From Spartobacteria bacterium UBA695 (GTDB taxonomy: Bacteria > Verrucomicrobiota > Verrucomicrobiia > Chthoniobacterales > Chthoniobacteraceae), in assembly GCA_002298145.1 (NCBI GenBank), contig DBMP01000015.1, forward strand, positions 1-64,000: a DNA stretch of 64,000 bases. Direction: 5' to 3'. This document shows, in pieces, positions 1 through 9,411 of this stretch; position 1 is the stretch's first letter; each line of letters begins with the position of its first letter. The position numbers and the translations under genes are program-made. The notes under the pieces are model-generated. The model was not told where the DNA came from and made no database searches. It was given only the letters and a program-made list of their open reading frames with translations.

Positions 1-79
1 GGGCTTGCTCACGTCGGACGATTCTATTTACCAAGGAACGAAACGGAACAAAATATCGGGAATGTGCTAATAAAAACTC

Positions 80-337
80 CGGATATGTCCTGAACTATCC
101 TCGCCAACCATACCTCTTCCCACAGCAACTAGGCTGCGCATCTACTTTCTCCAGCCGTGGCACGGAATCGCCAACAAACTTCTGAAGGAAACGATCATCG
201 ACAGCTAGGCCATGTGCACCTTCGCAAATATCGAGCAAGGCGTTCTCGATGCCTCGACACTCTTGCCTTTTCGTCATCTGATCGAAACCCACCAGCTCGC
301 GCGAGCCATTCTGGAAACCCCGGCTTGCACAATTTAA
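80..337 (+). mobile_element. Decayed IS5-type transposase fragment
   Basis: Read on the plus strand in the frame that holds codon 209-211, this stretch gives the N-terminal signature of IS5-group transposases: an LRIYFLQ-W block at about 134-160, an IIDS-AM block around 194-214, and a DASTLLPFRHLIETHQLA block around 248-304. A TAG stop at 206-208 breaks the frame, another stop falls at 335-337, and the catalytic DDE domain is absent, so this is a dead remnant. Its end abuts the stop codon of the minus-strand gene that ends at 334, so the insertion may have settled directly behind that gene. No inverted repeats or target duplication could be picked out. The rest of positions 1-333 shows nothing else recognisable. 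Confidence 0.62.
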
Positions 338-1059
338 AAAGGTTTCTCCGGCATCCGTGCCAGCTTCTCGGTTTGTTCTTTTTTTAAATTGAGCCATTCC
401 TGAATATCTTTGGGAAGCACAAGAGCGGCCGACGGAGGTATTTCAAATTGATAGATACGGGTTATTCCGTCTTTTTGAAGCAAGACAGGCAGACGTGTTT
501 TGGCGTCAATGCACGAAATCATCACGTCTGAATCAGCCGACTGTAAAGGTGAGATGTCCTGGCTGGATGCTGCGCTGCGCGTCCCCGAAATATACACCAT
601 GCAGTCCCGTCCGTTAACCGTTCGGTTCCCGGTATAGTTCTTTTCTGCAATCCATTCAAATCCGGGAAAATCTCGGGTTGAAAAGCGGACGGCTTCCTCG
701 GCTTGAGGTGCTTCTCCCTCCGGGAAAATCAAGCGGTGCTTTGTTGACCGGTCGATCAAGAACTCCAGGTTGCCATAATACCAACGCTCGCTCTGGCTAC
801 CATCATCCTCGGTGAAGAGTGCTTCGAAAACCGGCCAGGTTTTCGTCACTGTGATATGCTTCGTGTTCGTTGTGCTCGGGCGGTTATTAGGCAAACCGGT
901 AACACTGCGTACAAAGGAAATACTCCATCGGGAAAAATCTGGAGCCCGCCGTTGAATCAAGGGGCTTGACGAAGTCGTTCCCGGAGACTGTGCATTGGCC
1001 ATTCCGGAAAAAGCTGCCAGTATTACAAAATAGATCTTTATGTAATGGAATGCATTCAT
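334..1059 (-). CDS. Cassette-associated small secreted protein E1
   Basis: A 241-residue protein with a clear signal peptide (about residues 1-23, ending ANA-Q). Function unknown. Its start codon overlaps the stop of the upstream cassette A gene by ATGA (1056-1059), so the two are probably translationally coupled. It resembles the protein at 62918-63538, which has the same ATGA coupling to the third cassette's A gene: both have a V-x-G-x-x-C-x-x-Y segment, then a strand ending in LPV followed by a Gly, then an aromatic stretch, a short Pro-rich piece, and a charged C-terminal helix. I call this pair E because it is a recurrent fifth member of the cassette. The secretion signal suggests a periplasmic or envelope role; that is inference. 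Confidence 0.75.
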   Translation of the reverse strand: MNAFHYIKIYFVILAAFSGMANAQSPGTTSSSPLIQRRAPDFSRWSISFVRSVTGLPNNRPSTTNTKHITVTKTWPVFEALFTEDDGSQSERWYYGNLEFLIDRSTKHRLIFPEGEAPQAEEAVRFSTRDFPGFEWIAEKNYTGNRTVNGRDCMVYISGTRSAASSQDISPLQSADSDVMISCIDAKTRLPVLLQKDGITRIYQFEIPPSAALVLPKDIQEWLNLKKEQTEKLARMPEKPF

Positions 1060-4000
1060 TCTCTTACAAGCTCCACGTTTTGATCAATGACCTCTCCAGT
1101 GTAGCGGTCGATGGCGATATGAACCCAGTAGCGCCGTTCTCCCTCGACATTGAACTGGGCCAGGTTCCCTGCCCTCGGAGGGTAATGTCCGGTTTGGGCA
1201 ATGATATCGATCATCAGATTCCAGACCCGGGTGGTTCCGCACCCAGTCAATGCTCTCATGGATGTTTCACGCAGCCTCGATATGCTGTTCATTGACGCGT
1301 TCGCGCTCGACAAATCTTCACTGAAGCCGTGATAAGATTGCTGTCCGTTGATGGCTCCATTCGAGTCGGTAATCGCGCCAGTCCAGCGGCCTACCAAATC
1401 CGCCATATTGCGCAGCGGACCTTTCTGAACATCGCTGCTCATGGTGCGGCTAACGAGAGCACTGGCGATTGTGTCAGCTTCGCCGCTGGTCAACGCAGCT
1501 AATGTCCATGAAGGCTGGGTGGAATAGTGCGTCATTTCGTCTTTGTAAGCTCCAGATAGAATCGCGCTTAAAACCAAGGACTGCCGTGTGTTTAGGTTGA
1601 CTTTCCCGGCCACTATCGGGTCTTCCGATCCCACACAAAAAACGTCCAGCAGACTTGCAAAGCCGCTCTCTGGGGTGAACATGTCCAAATTTTTCCACGG
1701 CGTGCCAGTAAAGACATAGCCCACTTCCGCCACCGAGCGAAAGGGCCGGTTTAGGATCATTGGTCGGCTTTGGCTTTGCACCGTCGGCGTCCCCGTGGTG
1801 CCCGTGGCGATCGCCAACGGCTGCCCGGTGGTGATGTTACCTGACATGAAGGCGGCCATGCCCCGTCGCACAACCCCATCGGTATCGGCATAATATTGGG
1901 GGCTACTTGCATCATCCATGCTGTTTTGGGCAAATAAGCCTAAATAGAACGGCACCCCGTTTGTCCAATACTGGCCTGCCAATTTGGGATACCATCCGCT
2001 AGCGCCTGGCAGCCCATAGGCGGTTCCGTAATTTCCCCCATCTTGAATAAAAGCGCCGCTATCGCTGGCCCAGCGATTCGAATACGTCAACCCTTGGGAG
2101 ATATTGAGGGGCGCAGGAATGCCTCCATAGGGATAGGGATAGCCCGGAGGCGGAAGGCCGGAGCTTGGACCGTGGCCCTGCATCCCAAACCGGGAGGTTC
2201 GCGGATCAATACAGGAAATCCATCCATCCCTTCCAACCAGGGCAAAGTCGGAGTTCCAGCCTGCGCTGCCATCGGCGTTAACGTTGCATTTGATGGCATG
2301 GAGATGGCGGCCTGCTTGTGAATACTTTTGATCGTAGGTTACCCAGTTTCCAGCGAGATCCTTGCACTGTACCCGAAAGGTAATGCCGCTGTCCCAATTA
2401 CTGTTAGCCCAGGCTCCGGTTCCTGACGGCCCCATGTCATCAGCGGAAACAACAGAGCTTGTTGTGGAGCTTTGTTTCCACAGCCAGCGCAACGGTCCCA
2501 CGGCCATATACATTCCGATATGTGTGTTGTTATCCTGGATGGATTTGATCCCTTCCCCGCTGCCGCTGGCGACCGCCTGGGTGAGCTTGGGAAAAGTGCC
2601 GTTGAGTGGAGGGCTGGTGAATTGGCGGATGCTGTGTTTGCTTCCCAGTTTGAGGTTGCTTCCGGTAGGAATGCCTGGGCGAAAAAGCAGCGTCGGTTCC
2701 GCAAACAGGCTGGATGTGTTTCCGGTAACGTTGAAATCCATTTCGGTATTATCCGCAGTAAATGAAATGGGATAGATGGCGTAGCCGTTATCAAATGGGA
2801 CGACGGGGTTGATCAGCGAAAGGAAATCGGTTCGCGAACCTCCGTTACTGCGGGTCAAGATGGATGCCGTGGCATAGGAAGTGGATGAACCGGAAGCCGC
2901 AATCTGGTCGGGCGAAGTGCTGTCAGCCACAAAACGGAAATCCGTTGGGGCGAGGCTTGAAGCCGAAGCACGCGGACTGCCCTGGTCATGGGGATTCCAG
3001 AGTTCCGGCTGCAACAGATAGGCCATTAATCCGGTTTCGGTCAGTGTGGAATAACCGGTGGGAGCGGTTCCCGTTCCACTGTAATACGGAATGGGATCAG
3101 GAAGATGATTCCAGGCTGTTCCGGAAGTTCCCGCGGGAATGGGGGCGATCGCTTGTACGATGGATGGGCGGATCCGATAAAAATAGGGAAGGTTTTCGAC
3201 GCCAACGATTTCCCTGGTGCCCACCGTTGTGCCATCGTCAAAATAGATGCGTGTCGGGAACCCATCGACGTCGAATTGGTCGATGATATTCGCGGCAATT
3301 TGCAGCAGGTGGGCGTCTGTCGATATATCCTGGCGGAATTGATAGTCTTCCCATGCTTGAGCGTTGGCCACACCGCTGGCATTGGGCATGGGGGGGGCGG
3401 GCGTGGTATTGTAGCGCGTGGCTCCTTTGCCCAGCGAACCGATGCTGATCGCCGCTTTGAGCAATTCAACGAAATCCGGCTCACGATTTGCCGCAGCCAC
3501 TTCGGACAAGGTGCTGATGTGTTTGGATGTCAGATGGGTTGAATAGTTCCAGCGATTGTTGGTGGCATCCCAAGAAAGGCCAAAGTAACGCAGCACCGCT
3601 TCGTCGGTTCCCTGTTTGAGCCAGGCCGTCGCTTTGGCGCTTTCCCAGCCCAGCGCTTTTGCGGTTTCCTGGAAAACCGTGTCACCAGATGCGAGGCGGG
3701 CGCTCGGTCCTTTGCAGGTAATCCATGCGAGGCGGTTTAATGAAAAGCGCTTTTTGACCAGAGGTTCCCCCGCCATGGCGGTGGAGCCGTCGTTTCGGAC
3801 TACCGAGGAAGTTGCACGCACCGTCAGGAAGGCGGGGTTAACGACCGCATCGCCTCCATAGGAAATGTTTCCGCCATCGCCACCAACGACCTTTGGCGCG
3901 GTGGTGTCGATGATGTGCGAGGGAACGTAGGAAGGCTGGTTGATATCGCGCGAGAAGGTGCCGATATACTGCATCGCGTTTTGGAGAGCGGCTTGATCGG

Positions 4001-5012
4001 TCGAAACGCCGATGGATTGGATGAATTTGAGCAGTTCCTGCCGGCTGCAAAACATCCGGTCCGACTGTTGATTGTAGAGCGCGGCGGTTCCGGTCCGTAT
4101 AAAAGAGTTCCCTTGTGCGGCGCTGTAGTAGGTGCTTCCGCTCGATGCGGGAATGGTGAAGTTCGGGAAGGTGCCCGATGGTTGCAATAGCGCGTAGTTG
4201 CGCCACCCGACGAGGGTGTCGATCTGCGTTTGGGTCAGATGGATTTTAGTAAGATCCGCAAACGAGAGCGCATTTTTGAAATCGGTAAAGCTGCTTGGTG
4301 TTGAACCGGGATAGCCCGCAACATTGATATCCAGCAAACCGCCTTCGTCGTAGATGGTGTAGGCATAGCGGCCGATGATATCGGTGCTGGCGGTAAGTAC
4401 GTTGCTGCCGGATTTGGAGATAAGAATCCAATCTGGCGCATGGAAGTTCCCGTCCGGCGTTAAATTGGAACTGCTGGTGGGGGTTTTCTTGGGAAGCAGA
4501 AGTGGCTTGTTCCAGCGGGCCAGCGAGATATAGCGCTGGTTTAGTGCAGGCGTGGTGGAAGAAACGTTTGCCGCCCGGGAGGGAACGGGATACTGGCTCG
4601 AGTCGTAATAGGCTCCCGTGTAAAAAGATTGGTTATAGGCGCTCTGTTTGATGAGGTTGGCAAATGTTCCGCAGGTCGGCATACGGAAGGGAACCGCCGT
4701 TTGATTGCCGCCGGAGATGCCAAGGGGAGCGTAGATTGCCGTGGTCGAGGCGGTAGTGCTGTTTAGGTGTGTCGAACCGGCCGCCATCTCCTGCTTAAGG
4801 TCTCCAACGACGGTATTGATCGCCCCCCAGGCCAGCGTATCCGTTTTTGTAGTGTTGGTGCTGTTGTTAGATATTTGGCGATCGAATACTGCGCGAGAGA
4901 AAAAGGCCACCACCAAGCCTGCCAGCAAGACAATGAAGGAGAGGACGATGATCAGCACAGCTCCGCGGTGGCGGGGAGACGGGCCTGGGGAATAAGATGC
5001 CAGAATCTTCAT
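1056..5012 (-). CDS. Verru_Chthon cassette protein A (copy 1), GspK-like
   Basis: A 1318-residue protein starting at the ATG at 5012, which overlaps the stop of the C gene by ATGA; an upstream in-frame ATG at 5120 would only extend it into C. The N terminus has a short basic leader, then RGAVLI and a hydrophobic helix ending AFFSRA, followed by a very long Ser/Thr/Gly-rich extracytoplasmic region. This matches the cassette protein A family described from Verrucomicrobium and Chthoniobacter. The RG|A-hydrophobic leader without a Glu at +5 is also what GspK minor pseudopilins of type II secretion show. The last 60 residues (WNLMIDIIAQ, VEGERRYWVHIAIDR, TGEVIDQ) are nearly the same as in copy 3 and quite different from copy 2. 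Confidence 0.85.
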   Translation of the reverse strand: MKILASYSPGPSPRHRGAVLIIVLSFIVLLAGLVVAFFSRAVFDRQISNNSTNTTKTDTLAWGAINTVVGDLKQEMAAGSTHLNSTTASTTAIYAPLGISGGNQTAVPFRMPTCGTFANLIKQSAYNQSFYTGAYYDSSQYPVPSRAANVSSTTPALNQRYISLARWNKPLLLPKKTPTSSSNLTPDGNFHAPDWILISKSGSNVLTASTDIIGRYAYTIYDEGGLLDINVAGYPGSTPSSFTDFKNALSFADLTKIHLTQTQIDTLVGWRNYALLQPSGTFPNFTIPASSGSTYYSAAQGNSFIRTGTAALYNQQSDRMFCSRQELLKFIQSIGVSTDQAALQNAMQYIGTFSRDINQPSYVPSHIIDTTAPKVVGGDGGNISYGGDAVVNPAFLTVRATSSVVRNDGSTAMAGEPLVKKRFSLNRLAWITCKGPSARLASGDTVFQETAKALGWESAKATAWLKQGTDEAVLRYFGLSWDATNNRWNYSTHLTSKHISTLSEVAAANREPDFVELLKAAISIGSLGKGATRYNTTPAPPMPNASGVANAQAWEDYQFRQDISTDAHLLQIAANIIDQFDVDGFPTRIYFDDGTTVGTREIVGVENLPYFYRIRPSIVQAIAPIPAGTSGTAWNHLPDPIPYYSGTGTAPTGYSTLTETGLMAYLLQPELWNPHDQGSPRASASSLAPTDFRFVADSTSPDQIAASGSSTSYATASILTRSNGGSRTDFLSLINPVVPFDNGYAIYPISFTADNTEMDFNVTGNTSSLFAEPTLLFRPGIPTGSNLKLGSKHSIRQFTSPPLNGTFPKLTQAVASGSGEGIKSIQDNNTHIGMYMAVGPLRWLWKQSSTTSSVVSADDMGPSGTGAWANSNWDSGITFRVQCKDLAGNWVTYDQKYSQAGRHLHAIKCNVNADGSAGWNSDFALVGRDGWISCIDPRTSRFGMQGHGPSSGLPPPGYPYPYGGIPAPLNISQGLTYSNRWASDSGAFIQDGGNYGTAYGLPGASGWYPKLAGQYWTNGVPFYLGLFAQNSMDDASSPQYYADTDGVVRRGMAAFMSGNITTGQPLAIATGTTGTPTVQSQSRPMILNRPFRSVAEVGYVFTGTPWKNLDMFTPESGFASLLDVFCVGSEDPIVAGKVNLNTRQSLVLSAILSGAYKDEMTHYSTQPSWTLAALTSGEADTIASALVSRTMSSDVQKGPLRNMADLVGRWTGAITDSNGAINGQQSYHGFSEDLSSANASMNSISRLRETSMRALTGCGTTRVWNLMIDIIAQTGHYPPRAGNLAQFNVEGERRYWVHIAIDRYTGEVIDQNVELVRE

Positions 5013-6082
5013 GGCGTGCTGAGTTTGAAGTGGCGCTGGTAAATTTGGATGCGCGCCGATACCGACTGGGAAATTCCAGCTTTGCCGGCAAAGTCGGGCT
5101 GGTTCAGGATGTTCTGCCACTGGTAGGCCATCAACCGGGGCGGCGAAGCGGCCAGGTCGTCGTTTGATGGATCGGGAAGCGCTTGCGCCGCCAGTGCTAA
5201 ATCAGCAGCCCGGGTTCGGCTCATTTCATCCAGCACGGCGATGGCAACGACAAGAGACGAAACATCGGCCAGCCCAAGAGGGCTCCACACAGCGGCTCCG
5301 CCGTCGGCGTTTTGACAGATGTAGGCCCTTTTCCCGGTCGCGTCGTACCAGCGGGAACCGGAAGAATAGCCTTTGGAAGTATCATCGCTAATATCGGGTG
5401 CGGACGATGCGCTCAGATTACTTTTGAACCCTGTGCCGCCCGCGGTAGGAATTTTCGAATAAGTGCCGTTTTTAAGATAATAGCAAAACTCCAGCCGAAA
5501 AACACTTTTGCTAAAGGGAGCATAGTCGGCATCGCTGCCATCCAGCACCCTTTGCAATGAGGCGTTCCCAGACAATGTGCTTTGTGGGTCCGGCGCGAAT
5601 GTGGTGCCGGAAAGCGTCAGGAATATCAGGCCGCTTGACGTTCCCGCGTTGATCCACGTCATGCCTTTGGCCATTCGCTCCAATGTCAGTTTGCTATCGA
5701 GGCGGTAGGCAATCAGCGAGGTAGGGCTTTGCAAGGCGGTGCTGCGGGATGAATCGAAGTATCCAGGCACACCACTGTAAAAATAGAGCTGGTCGTTGAC
5801 ACCTCCCAGGTCGCTATCTTGTTTGGAAAAGAAAAAATCGATATCAGCCTGCTTGGGCATCGAAGCTAAATCGTCGGCCAAGCGATCAAAAACCATTCTC
5901 GCCTGACTGTCGGCATCCCGGTGCGCGCTGCTGGTGGTGGTTGCCGCCGTCGCCCCATTCATGATGGTGATGACCAGAGAGATCAGCAAAATCAAAACGG
6001 TCATTGCCACCATTAGCTCCAGAAGCGAAAATCCTTCGCTCCACAGCCGCTTTTCAGTGATGCCGCTTTTCCGTGAGTTCAT
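5009..6082 (-). CDS. Verru_Chthon cassette protein C (copy 1), pseudopilin-like
   Basis: A 357-residue protein. The start at 6082 is chosen because it puts a short basic leader directly before the prepilin signature GFSLLELM; the open frame continues upstream only by running into the B gene. The G|FxxxE motif plus a hydrophobic helix is the type III signal processed by a prepilin peptidase, and position and size resemble GspJ. The body contains an LxFYS strand and a C-terminal LGLADVSSLVVAIAVLD block shared with copy 3. It begins 20 bases after the B stop and overlaps A by ATGA. No good Shine-Dalgarno sequence is visible before the start. Confidence 0.82.
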   Translation of the reverse strand: MNSRKSGITEKRLWSEGFSLLELMVAMTVLILLISLVITIMNGATAATTTSSAHRDADSQARMVFDRLADDLASMPKQADIDFFFSKQDSDLGGVNDQLYFYSGVPGYFDSSRSTALQSPTSLIAYRLDSKLTLERMAKGMTWINAGTSSGLIFLTLSGTTFAPDPQSTLSGNASLQRVLDGSDADYAPFSKSVFRLEFCYYLKNGTYSKIPTAGGTGFKSNLSASSAPDISDDTSKGYSSGSRWYDATGKRAYICQNADGGAAVWSPLGLADVSSLVVAIAVLDEMSRTRAADLALAAQALPDPSNDDLAASPPRLMAYQWQNILNQPDFAGKAGISQSVSARIQIYQRHFKLSTP

Positions 6083-6101
6083 TCTGGGGGGGAAAGAGGG
6101 G

Positions 6102-6623
6102 CTAACTGCGATCGAGCGAGATCCATGCCTCGTAGGAACCCGAGTAATTGGAAGGTGCGTTCCCCGCGGCCCCGTCTGCCAATGCGGGCCAGGTGATGAG
6201 GATGCGGACGGACGTTGCCGCCCGCTGCCCCGTTGCCGAAGAACCACTACCGGTGAAATAGAGCGTGGCCCGGTAGCGGGGATTCTGTGCCGGGTCGGCG
6301 TTGGTATTGAGCGCCCCCGCGGTGCGTCCGTCCTGGCTCAGGAAAAGAGTCTCTGTTCCGCTGCTTGTGGCGGGGACGTTGAAATGAAACTGCGGTGATG
6401 TCTGATCGGACGGAGGGTAGGCTTTAGGCGTCGTTCGAAGATCTTCGACAATGCTTGTGGCGATCCAAGCTGCGCCGGTTTGTTCCGCACTAGTCTTCTG
6501 GCTTGCCACACCAACGGGGATCAGCCCAAGAAGGTTTACCATGCAGAAGGCGGCGATTCCAAGTGAGAGTGTTACTTCCACAAGCGTGAAAGCGGATAAA
6601 AACCGGGGGGCTTTTAATTTCAT
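6102..6623 (-). CDS. Verru_Chthon cassette protein B (copy 1), pseudopilin-like
   Basis: A 173-residue protein with a basic leader and the prepilin signature SAFTLVEVTLSLGIAAF, the +5 Glu being present. The TLVEVxLAxGI form is typical of GspI-type minor pseudopilins and of cassette protein B. The rest is a small soluble domain ending in a strand with W-I-S-L-D. Its ATG overlaps the D stop by ATGA at 6620-6623. It would be membrane-anchored until cleaved by a prepilin peptidase, which is not encoded in this window. Confidence 0.82.
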   Translation of the reverse strand: MKLKAPRFLSAFTLVEVTLSLGIAAFCMVNLLGLIPVGVASQKTSAEQTGAAWIATSIVEDLRTTPKAYPPSDQTSPQFHFNVPATSSGTETLFLSQDGRTAGALNTNADPAQNPRYRATLYFTGSGSSATGQRAATSVRILITWPALADGAAGNAPSNYSGSYEAWISLDRS

Positions 6624-7417
6624 GGCCTATAAGTTCGGATGCTGCCGGTTAGCCCATCGATTTGGATGGCCGCATGATTTCCGGCACTTTGGTTGGAGGG
6701 CGCGGGCGGAACTAAATTTCCATGGGTTGGCTGGAGGCCGATTTCAATTAATTTACTACTGGCACCCCCATTTTGGGAAATGATCTTTGCTTCGCCGGTC
6801 GGCAAAAATTCGATGACGGTTGGAAAAGTATAACGCGCAGTTCCGTTCAGTGGATAGGAGAAGGGGGTGAGCGAAAGACAGTTTGCGTTGCCGATTCGCG
6901 AGGCCGGGGCGGCGGCAGGCCGTGCCATGGCTCCAGTTGTCGGGGGATTTGAACCGGCATTGAGATCAGCCAGGTGCAGGTTGTCGGTTTGCTGTACCTT
7001 GCCGATCATGAAAATGGCTGATCCGCTGAGCGCGCCGGGCGAGGTGCTGTCGTATCCACTGGTGCCGTCGCGGGAGGCGATGGTTACGGCAACGACTCGG
7101 CCTCCGGATTGCTCCGATGCCGTGCGCTGGGGCGTCGCCGAAGGGGAAAGGGATGCGTCAAATTCGGCTATTCCGACGAAAACGTGCGTGTTATTGGCCA
7201 TGGCATAAGCGCGCCCTTGTTCCAGTGCAGCGGCGAGCTTGGCGACCGAGTTGGTAAAGTCGCCGCTTTGCTTTCTGCCGCTTAGGGAGGGCATCAAGAG
7301 CATCATGGCGAGGCCGATGATCCCCATCGTCACCAGCAATTCAAGCAACGAAAAACCGTGCGTCAGTTTCAATCTGGCGGGCAGGCTGCAAATTTGTTGC
7401 CGGGGGAAAAACGGCAT
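6620..7417 (-). CDS. Verru_Chthon cassette protein D (copy 1), pseudopilin-like
   Basis: A 265-residue protein with leader then HGFSLLELLVTMGIIGLAMMLLMPSL, a textbook prepilin cleavage site and transmembrane helix. The following block (LAAALEQGRAYAMANNTHVFVGI) is shared with copies 2 and 3 and resembles the GspH pattern, in which a helix with ARxxAxxxN follows the signal. The C terminus ends in LTGSIRTYRP, matched in copy 3 by LTGQTTLFRP. It starts 15 bases after the oxidoreductase stop at 7433, so the cassette is probably transcribed with the sugar genes upstream (8650-10074). Role inferred: part of a pseudopilus-tip-like complex. Confidence 0.83.
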   Translation of the reverse strand: MPFFPRQQICSLPARLKLTHGFSLLELLVTMGIIGLAMMLLMPSLSGRKQSGDFTNSVAKLAAALEQGRAYAMANNTHVFVGIAEFDASLSPSATPQRTASEQSGGRVVAVTIASRDGTSGYDSTSPGALSGSAIFMIGKVQQTDNLHLADLNAGSNPPTTGAMARPAAAPASRIGNANCLSLTPFSYPLNGTARYTFPTVIEFLPTGEAKIISQNGGASSKLIEIGLQPTHGNLVPPAPSNQSAGNHAAIQIDGLTGSIRTYRP

Positions 7418-7432
7418 GGCACAAGTTCCACT

Positions 7433-8650
7433 TCAGGGTTGAGAAATCAAGTTTTGAAGATCGAGCGAAGTCAGTTTTTGAATGGCAACCGTTGGGGTCG
7501 TATGAGCCCACGGGACGCCGCATTCAGAAAAAAGAAGGCCTTCGTGATAGGTGCGGTCAATCAAATCAGCCAAGCCTGGCACGTCGTACCCCTGATCGCT
7601 ATTCTCGTTATAAATTCGAGAGAAGGCCGTATCTACCGTGAAAATTTCTCCCGAGGAAAGCATTGCGCCATTGGTGGCTTTGACGTAGCCGCGGCTGTCC
7701 TTCAAGCAGGTCAGCGGGCGGGACGGGCAGCCTTCCATGATGTCAAAAAAGCTTTCGTACGAACGCCGAAACGCGGTTTCGAATGGCTGTTCGCAAAAGA
7801 GGGTGCCGAAGCTGCTCTCCATCAGCATGCCATCTTTTGAAATCTCGGCCCAGCCCTTGGTCCCTTTGATCTTGAACCGGAAAGGCCGCAGTTCCTCGGT
7901 GGCATGGGTGAGCGCGGCGGTGATATTGATTCCGGAAGGGAACCGGCCACGGAAACAAATCAGGTCATAGCTTTCGATAGGCCGCACGCGATAAAGCTCG
8001 GCTTGGATCTCTTCCAGCGCGCCAAATCCCGCCATGGAATCGCCCGCCAGAAACATGGCATTGTGAATCAAATGAGCCAGCGCATTGGTCGCAGGGCCGT
8101 CAAAAACGGGATGCTCTCCCACCATCATCTTTCCAACCCATTTGTTGCGGTTGTAATAACTATCCCGCCGGGGCCAGCACGCGCTAATGCGCATTTCCTG
8201 GATTTTTCCCAGCTTCCCCTCGATGACCGCTTGCTTGAGCTTCAGGATGATCTCAGAATTGATCATCTGAAAAACCAGGCGCACCCGTTTTTCCTGGTCG
8301 ATTTTGATGAGCTCTTCCAACTGCTGAATCAACGGCACCGGCGGCTTTTCCAGATAAACGTATAGGCCACGCTCAAGGCATTTGCGCGCCATGTCGGCGT
8401 GGAGGAATATGGGCGTGGCAATGACCACGGCATCAAGGTCCTCATTATTGAGCATCGACTCGTAGGCCGGATACCAACGCACACCCGCCACTTTCAAATC
8501 CGCAATTTGGTAGGCCAGTTTCTCCGCCATGGGATCCGCAACGGCAGCCAGGTGGAGCCTGCCTTGCGCCTCTAATTGGCGCAAGGTCTGCAAGTGCGAA
8601 TATCCCATTCCTCCAAGGCCTATCAGCCCAACGGATAAACGATGTTTCAT
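7433..8650 (-). CDS. Gfo/Idh/MocA family oxidoreductase
   Basis: A 405-residue cytoplasmic NAD(P)-dependent oxidoreductase. The N-terminal Rossmann fold starts with VGLIGLGGMGYSHL (G-x-G-x-x-G), and the family signature EKPP, the sugar-dehydrogenase EKP motif, follows near residue 100. The C-terminal half has the usual alpha/beta substrate domain. The family acts on sugars, inositols and uronic acids; the exact substrate cannot be read from sequence. Here it lies between a rhamnogalacturonan acetylesterase (40 bases upstream) and cassette gene D (15 bases downstream), so a pectin-derived sugar is likely. Start at 8650 fits the conserved N terminus. Confidence 0.85.
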   Translation of the reverse strand: MKHRLSVGLIGLGGMGYSHLQTLRQLEAQGRLHLAAVADPMAEKLAYQIADLKVAGVRWYPAYESMLNNEDLDAVVIATPIFLHADMARKCLERGLYVYLEKPPVPLIQQLEELIKIDQEKRVRLVFQMINSEIILKLKQAVIEGKLGKIQEMRISACWPRRDSYYNRNKWVGKMMVGEHPVFDGPATNALAHLIHNAMFLAGDSMAGFGALEEIQAELYRVRPIESYDLICFRGRFPSGINITAALTHATEELRPFRFKIKGTKGWAEISKDGMLMESSFGTLFCEQPFETAFRRSYESFFDIMEGCPSRPLTCLKDSRGYVKATNGAMLSSGEIFTVDTAFSRIYNENSDQGYDVPGLADLIDRTYHEGLLFSECGVPWAHTTPTVAIQKLTSLDLQNLISQP

Positions 8651-8689
8651 TGTGTACGAAAACCTGGAAAGGCGACGTTCGGGTGGAAA

Positions 8690-9394
8690 TTACTTGGCTT
8701 CCTGCTTCAAGCGGGGATCGATTTTCCCGACTTCCTCCGCGACAATTTTTGCCAGGATGCGGGCGCCTTTTTCGGTAAAGTGGGTTCGGTCGGTTTCGGA
8801 CGCCGTCATGCCATTCACCCCATTGAACCCCAGCGGTTCAAAGGCTTGGGTGCTCTGTTCATAGAGGTCGATCACCGGCACGTTGGTTTCATGGGCAACG
8901 TGTTTCATGGCGTCGGCATACGGTTTGAGTTCCTCTGACAGCTTCCCGCCGCTTGTGAATACCAGGCGGTGCATCGGAGTGACAAGGATGGGCTTCGCTC
9001 CCGCCTGACGAGCTTCGGCCACGTAACGGCGGAGGTTATCCTGGTAATCGGTCGCGGCATCGGTGGATTCAGGCTGGTCTTTGGGGTGCGAATCGTTATG
9101 CCCGAACTGAATGAGGATATAATCCGGCTTGAGCTTGGTCGCCTTTAGCCAATACCGTGTTTCAAAATAGGTTTTGGTGCTCCGACCACACTCCGCGAGG
9201 TTGATGATTGTTACCGAGGGGGCCAGGTATTCTCCCAGCATTTGGCCCCAGCCCCGTTTGATGTCCTCCTTGGGATAATCTGCTACGGTGGAATCTCCCA
9301 CGGTAACAATGGTTAGCGGAGCGTCGCCGGCAGAGGCACTCGCGATCAATGCGGCGGCGATGGCAATCCCCAGAACGAGAAATTTGTATTTCAT
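8690..9394 (-). CDS. Rhamnogalacturonan acetylesterase (SGNH/GDSL, CE12-like)
   Basis: A 234-residue exported esterase with a signal peptide (about residues 1-22, ending ASA). SGNH hydrolase blocks are all present: GDST with Ser35, a Gly in the LAECGRST segment near 70, FGHND with Asn100 and a C-terminal DRTHF with Asp202 and His205. The arrangement and size fit CE12 rhamnogalacturonan acetylesterases, which remove acetyl groups from galacturonate in the rhamnogalacturonan I backbone. It follows the small secreted protein gene by 17 bases and would clear the way for the lyase encoded at 14567-18466. Confidence 0.88.
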   Translation of the reverse strand: MKYKFLVLGIAIAAALIASASAGDAPLTIVTVGDSTVADYPKEDIKRGWGQMLGEYLAPSVTIINLAECGRSTKTYFETRYWLKATKLKPDYILIQFGHNDSHPKDQPESTDAATDYQDNLRRYVAEARQAGAKPILVTPMHRLVFTSGGKLSEELKPYADAMKHVAHETNVPVIDLYEQSTQAFEPLGFNGVNGMTASETDRTHFTEKGARILAKIVAEEVGKIDPRLKQEAK

Positions 9395-9411
9395 GTGAGG
9401 AAATCCAACGA

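Noticed and set aside
95..397. 100-codon minus-strand open frame
   Set aside because: It overlaps the end of E1 and is antisense to the IS5 transposase remnant, which explains the sequence better.
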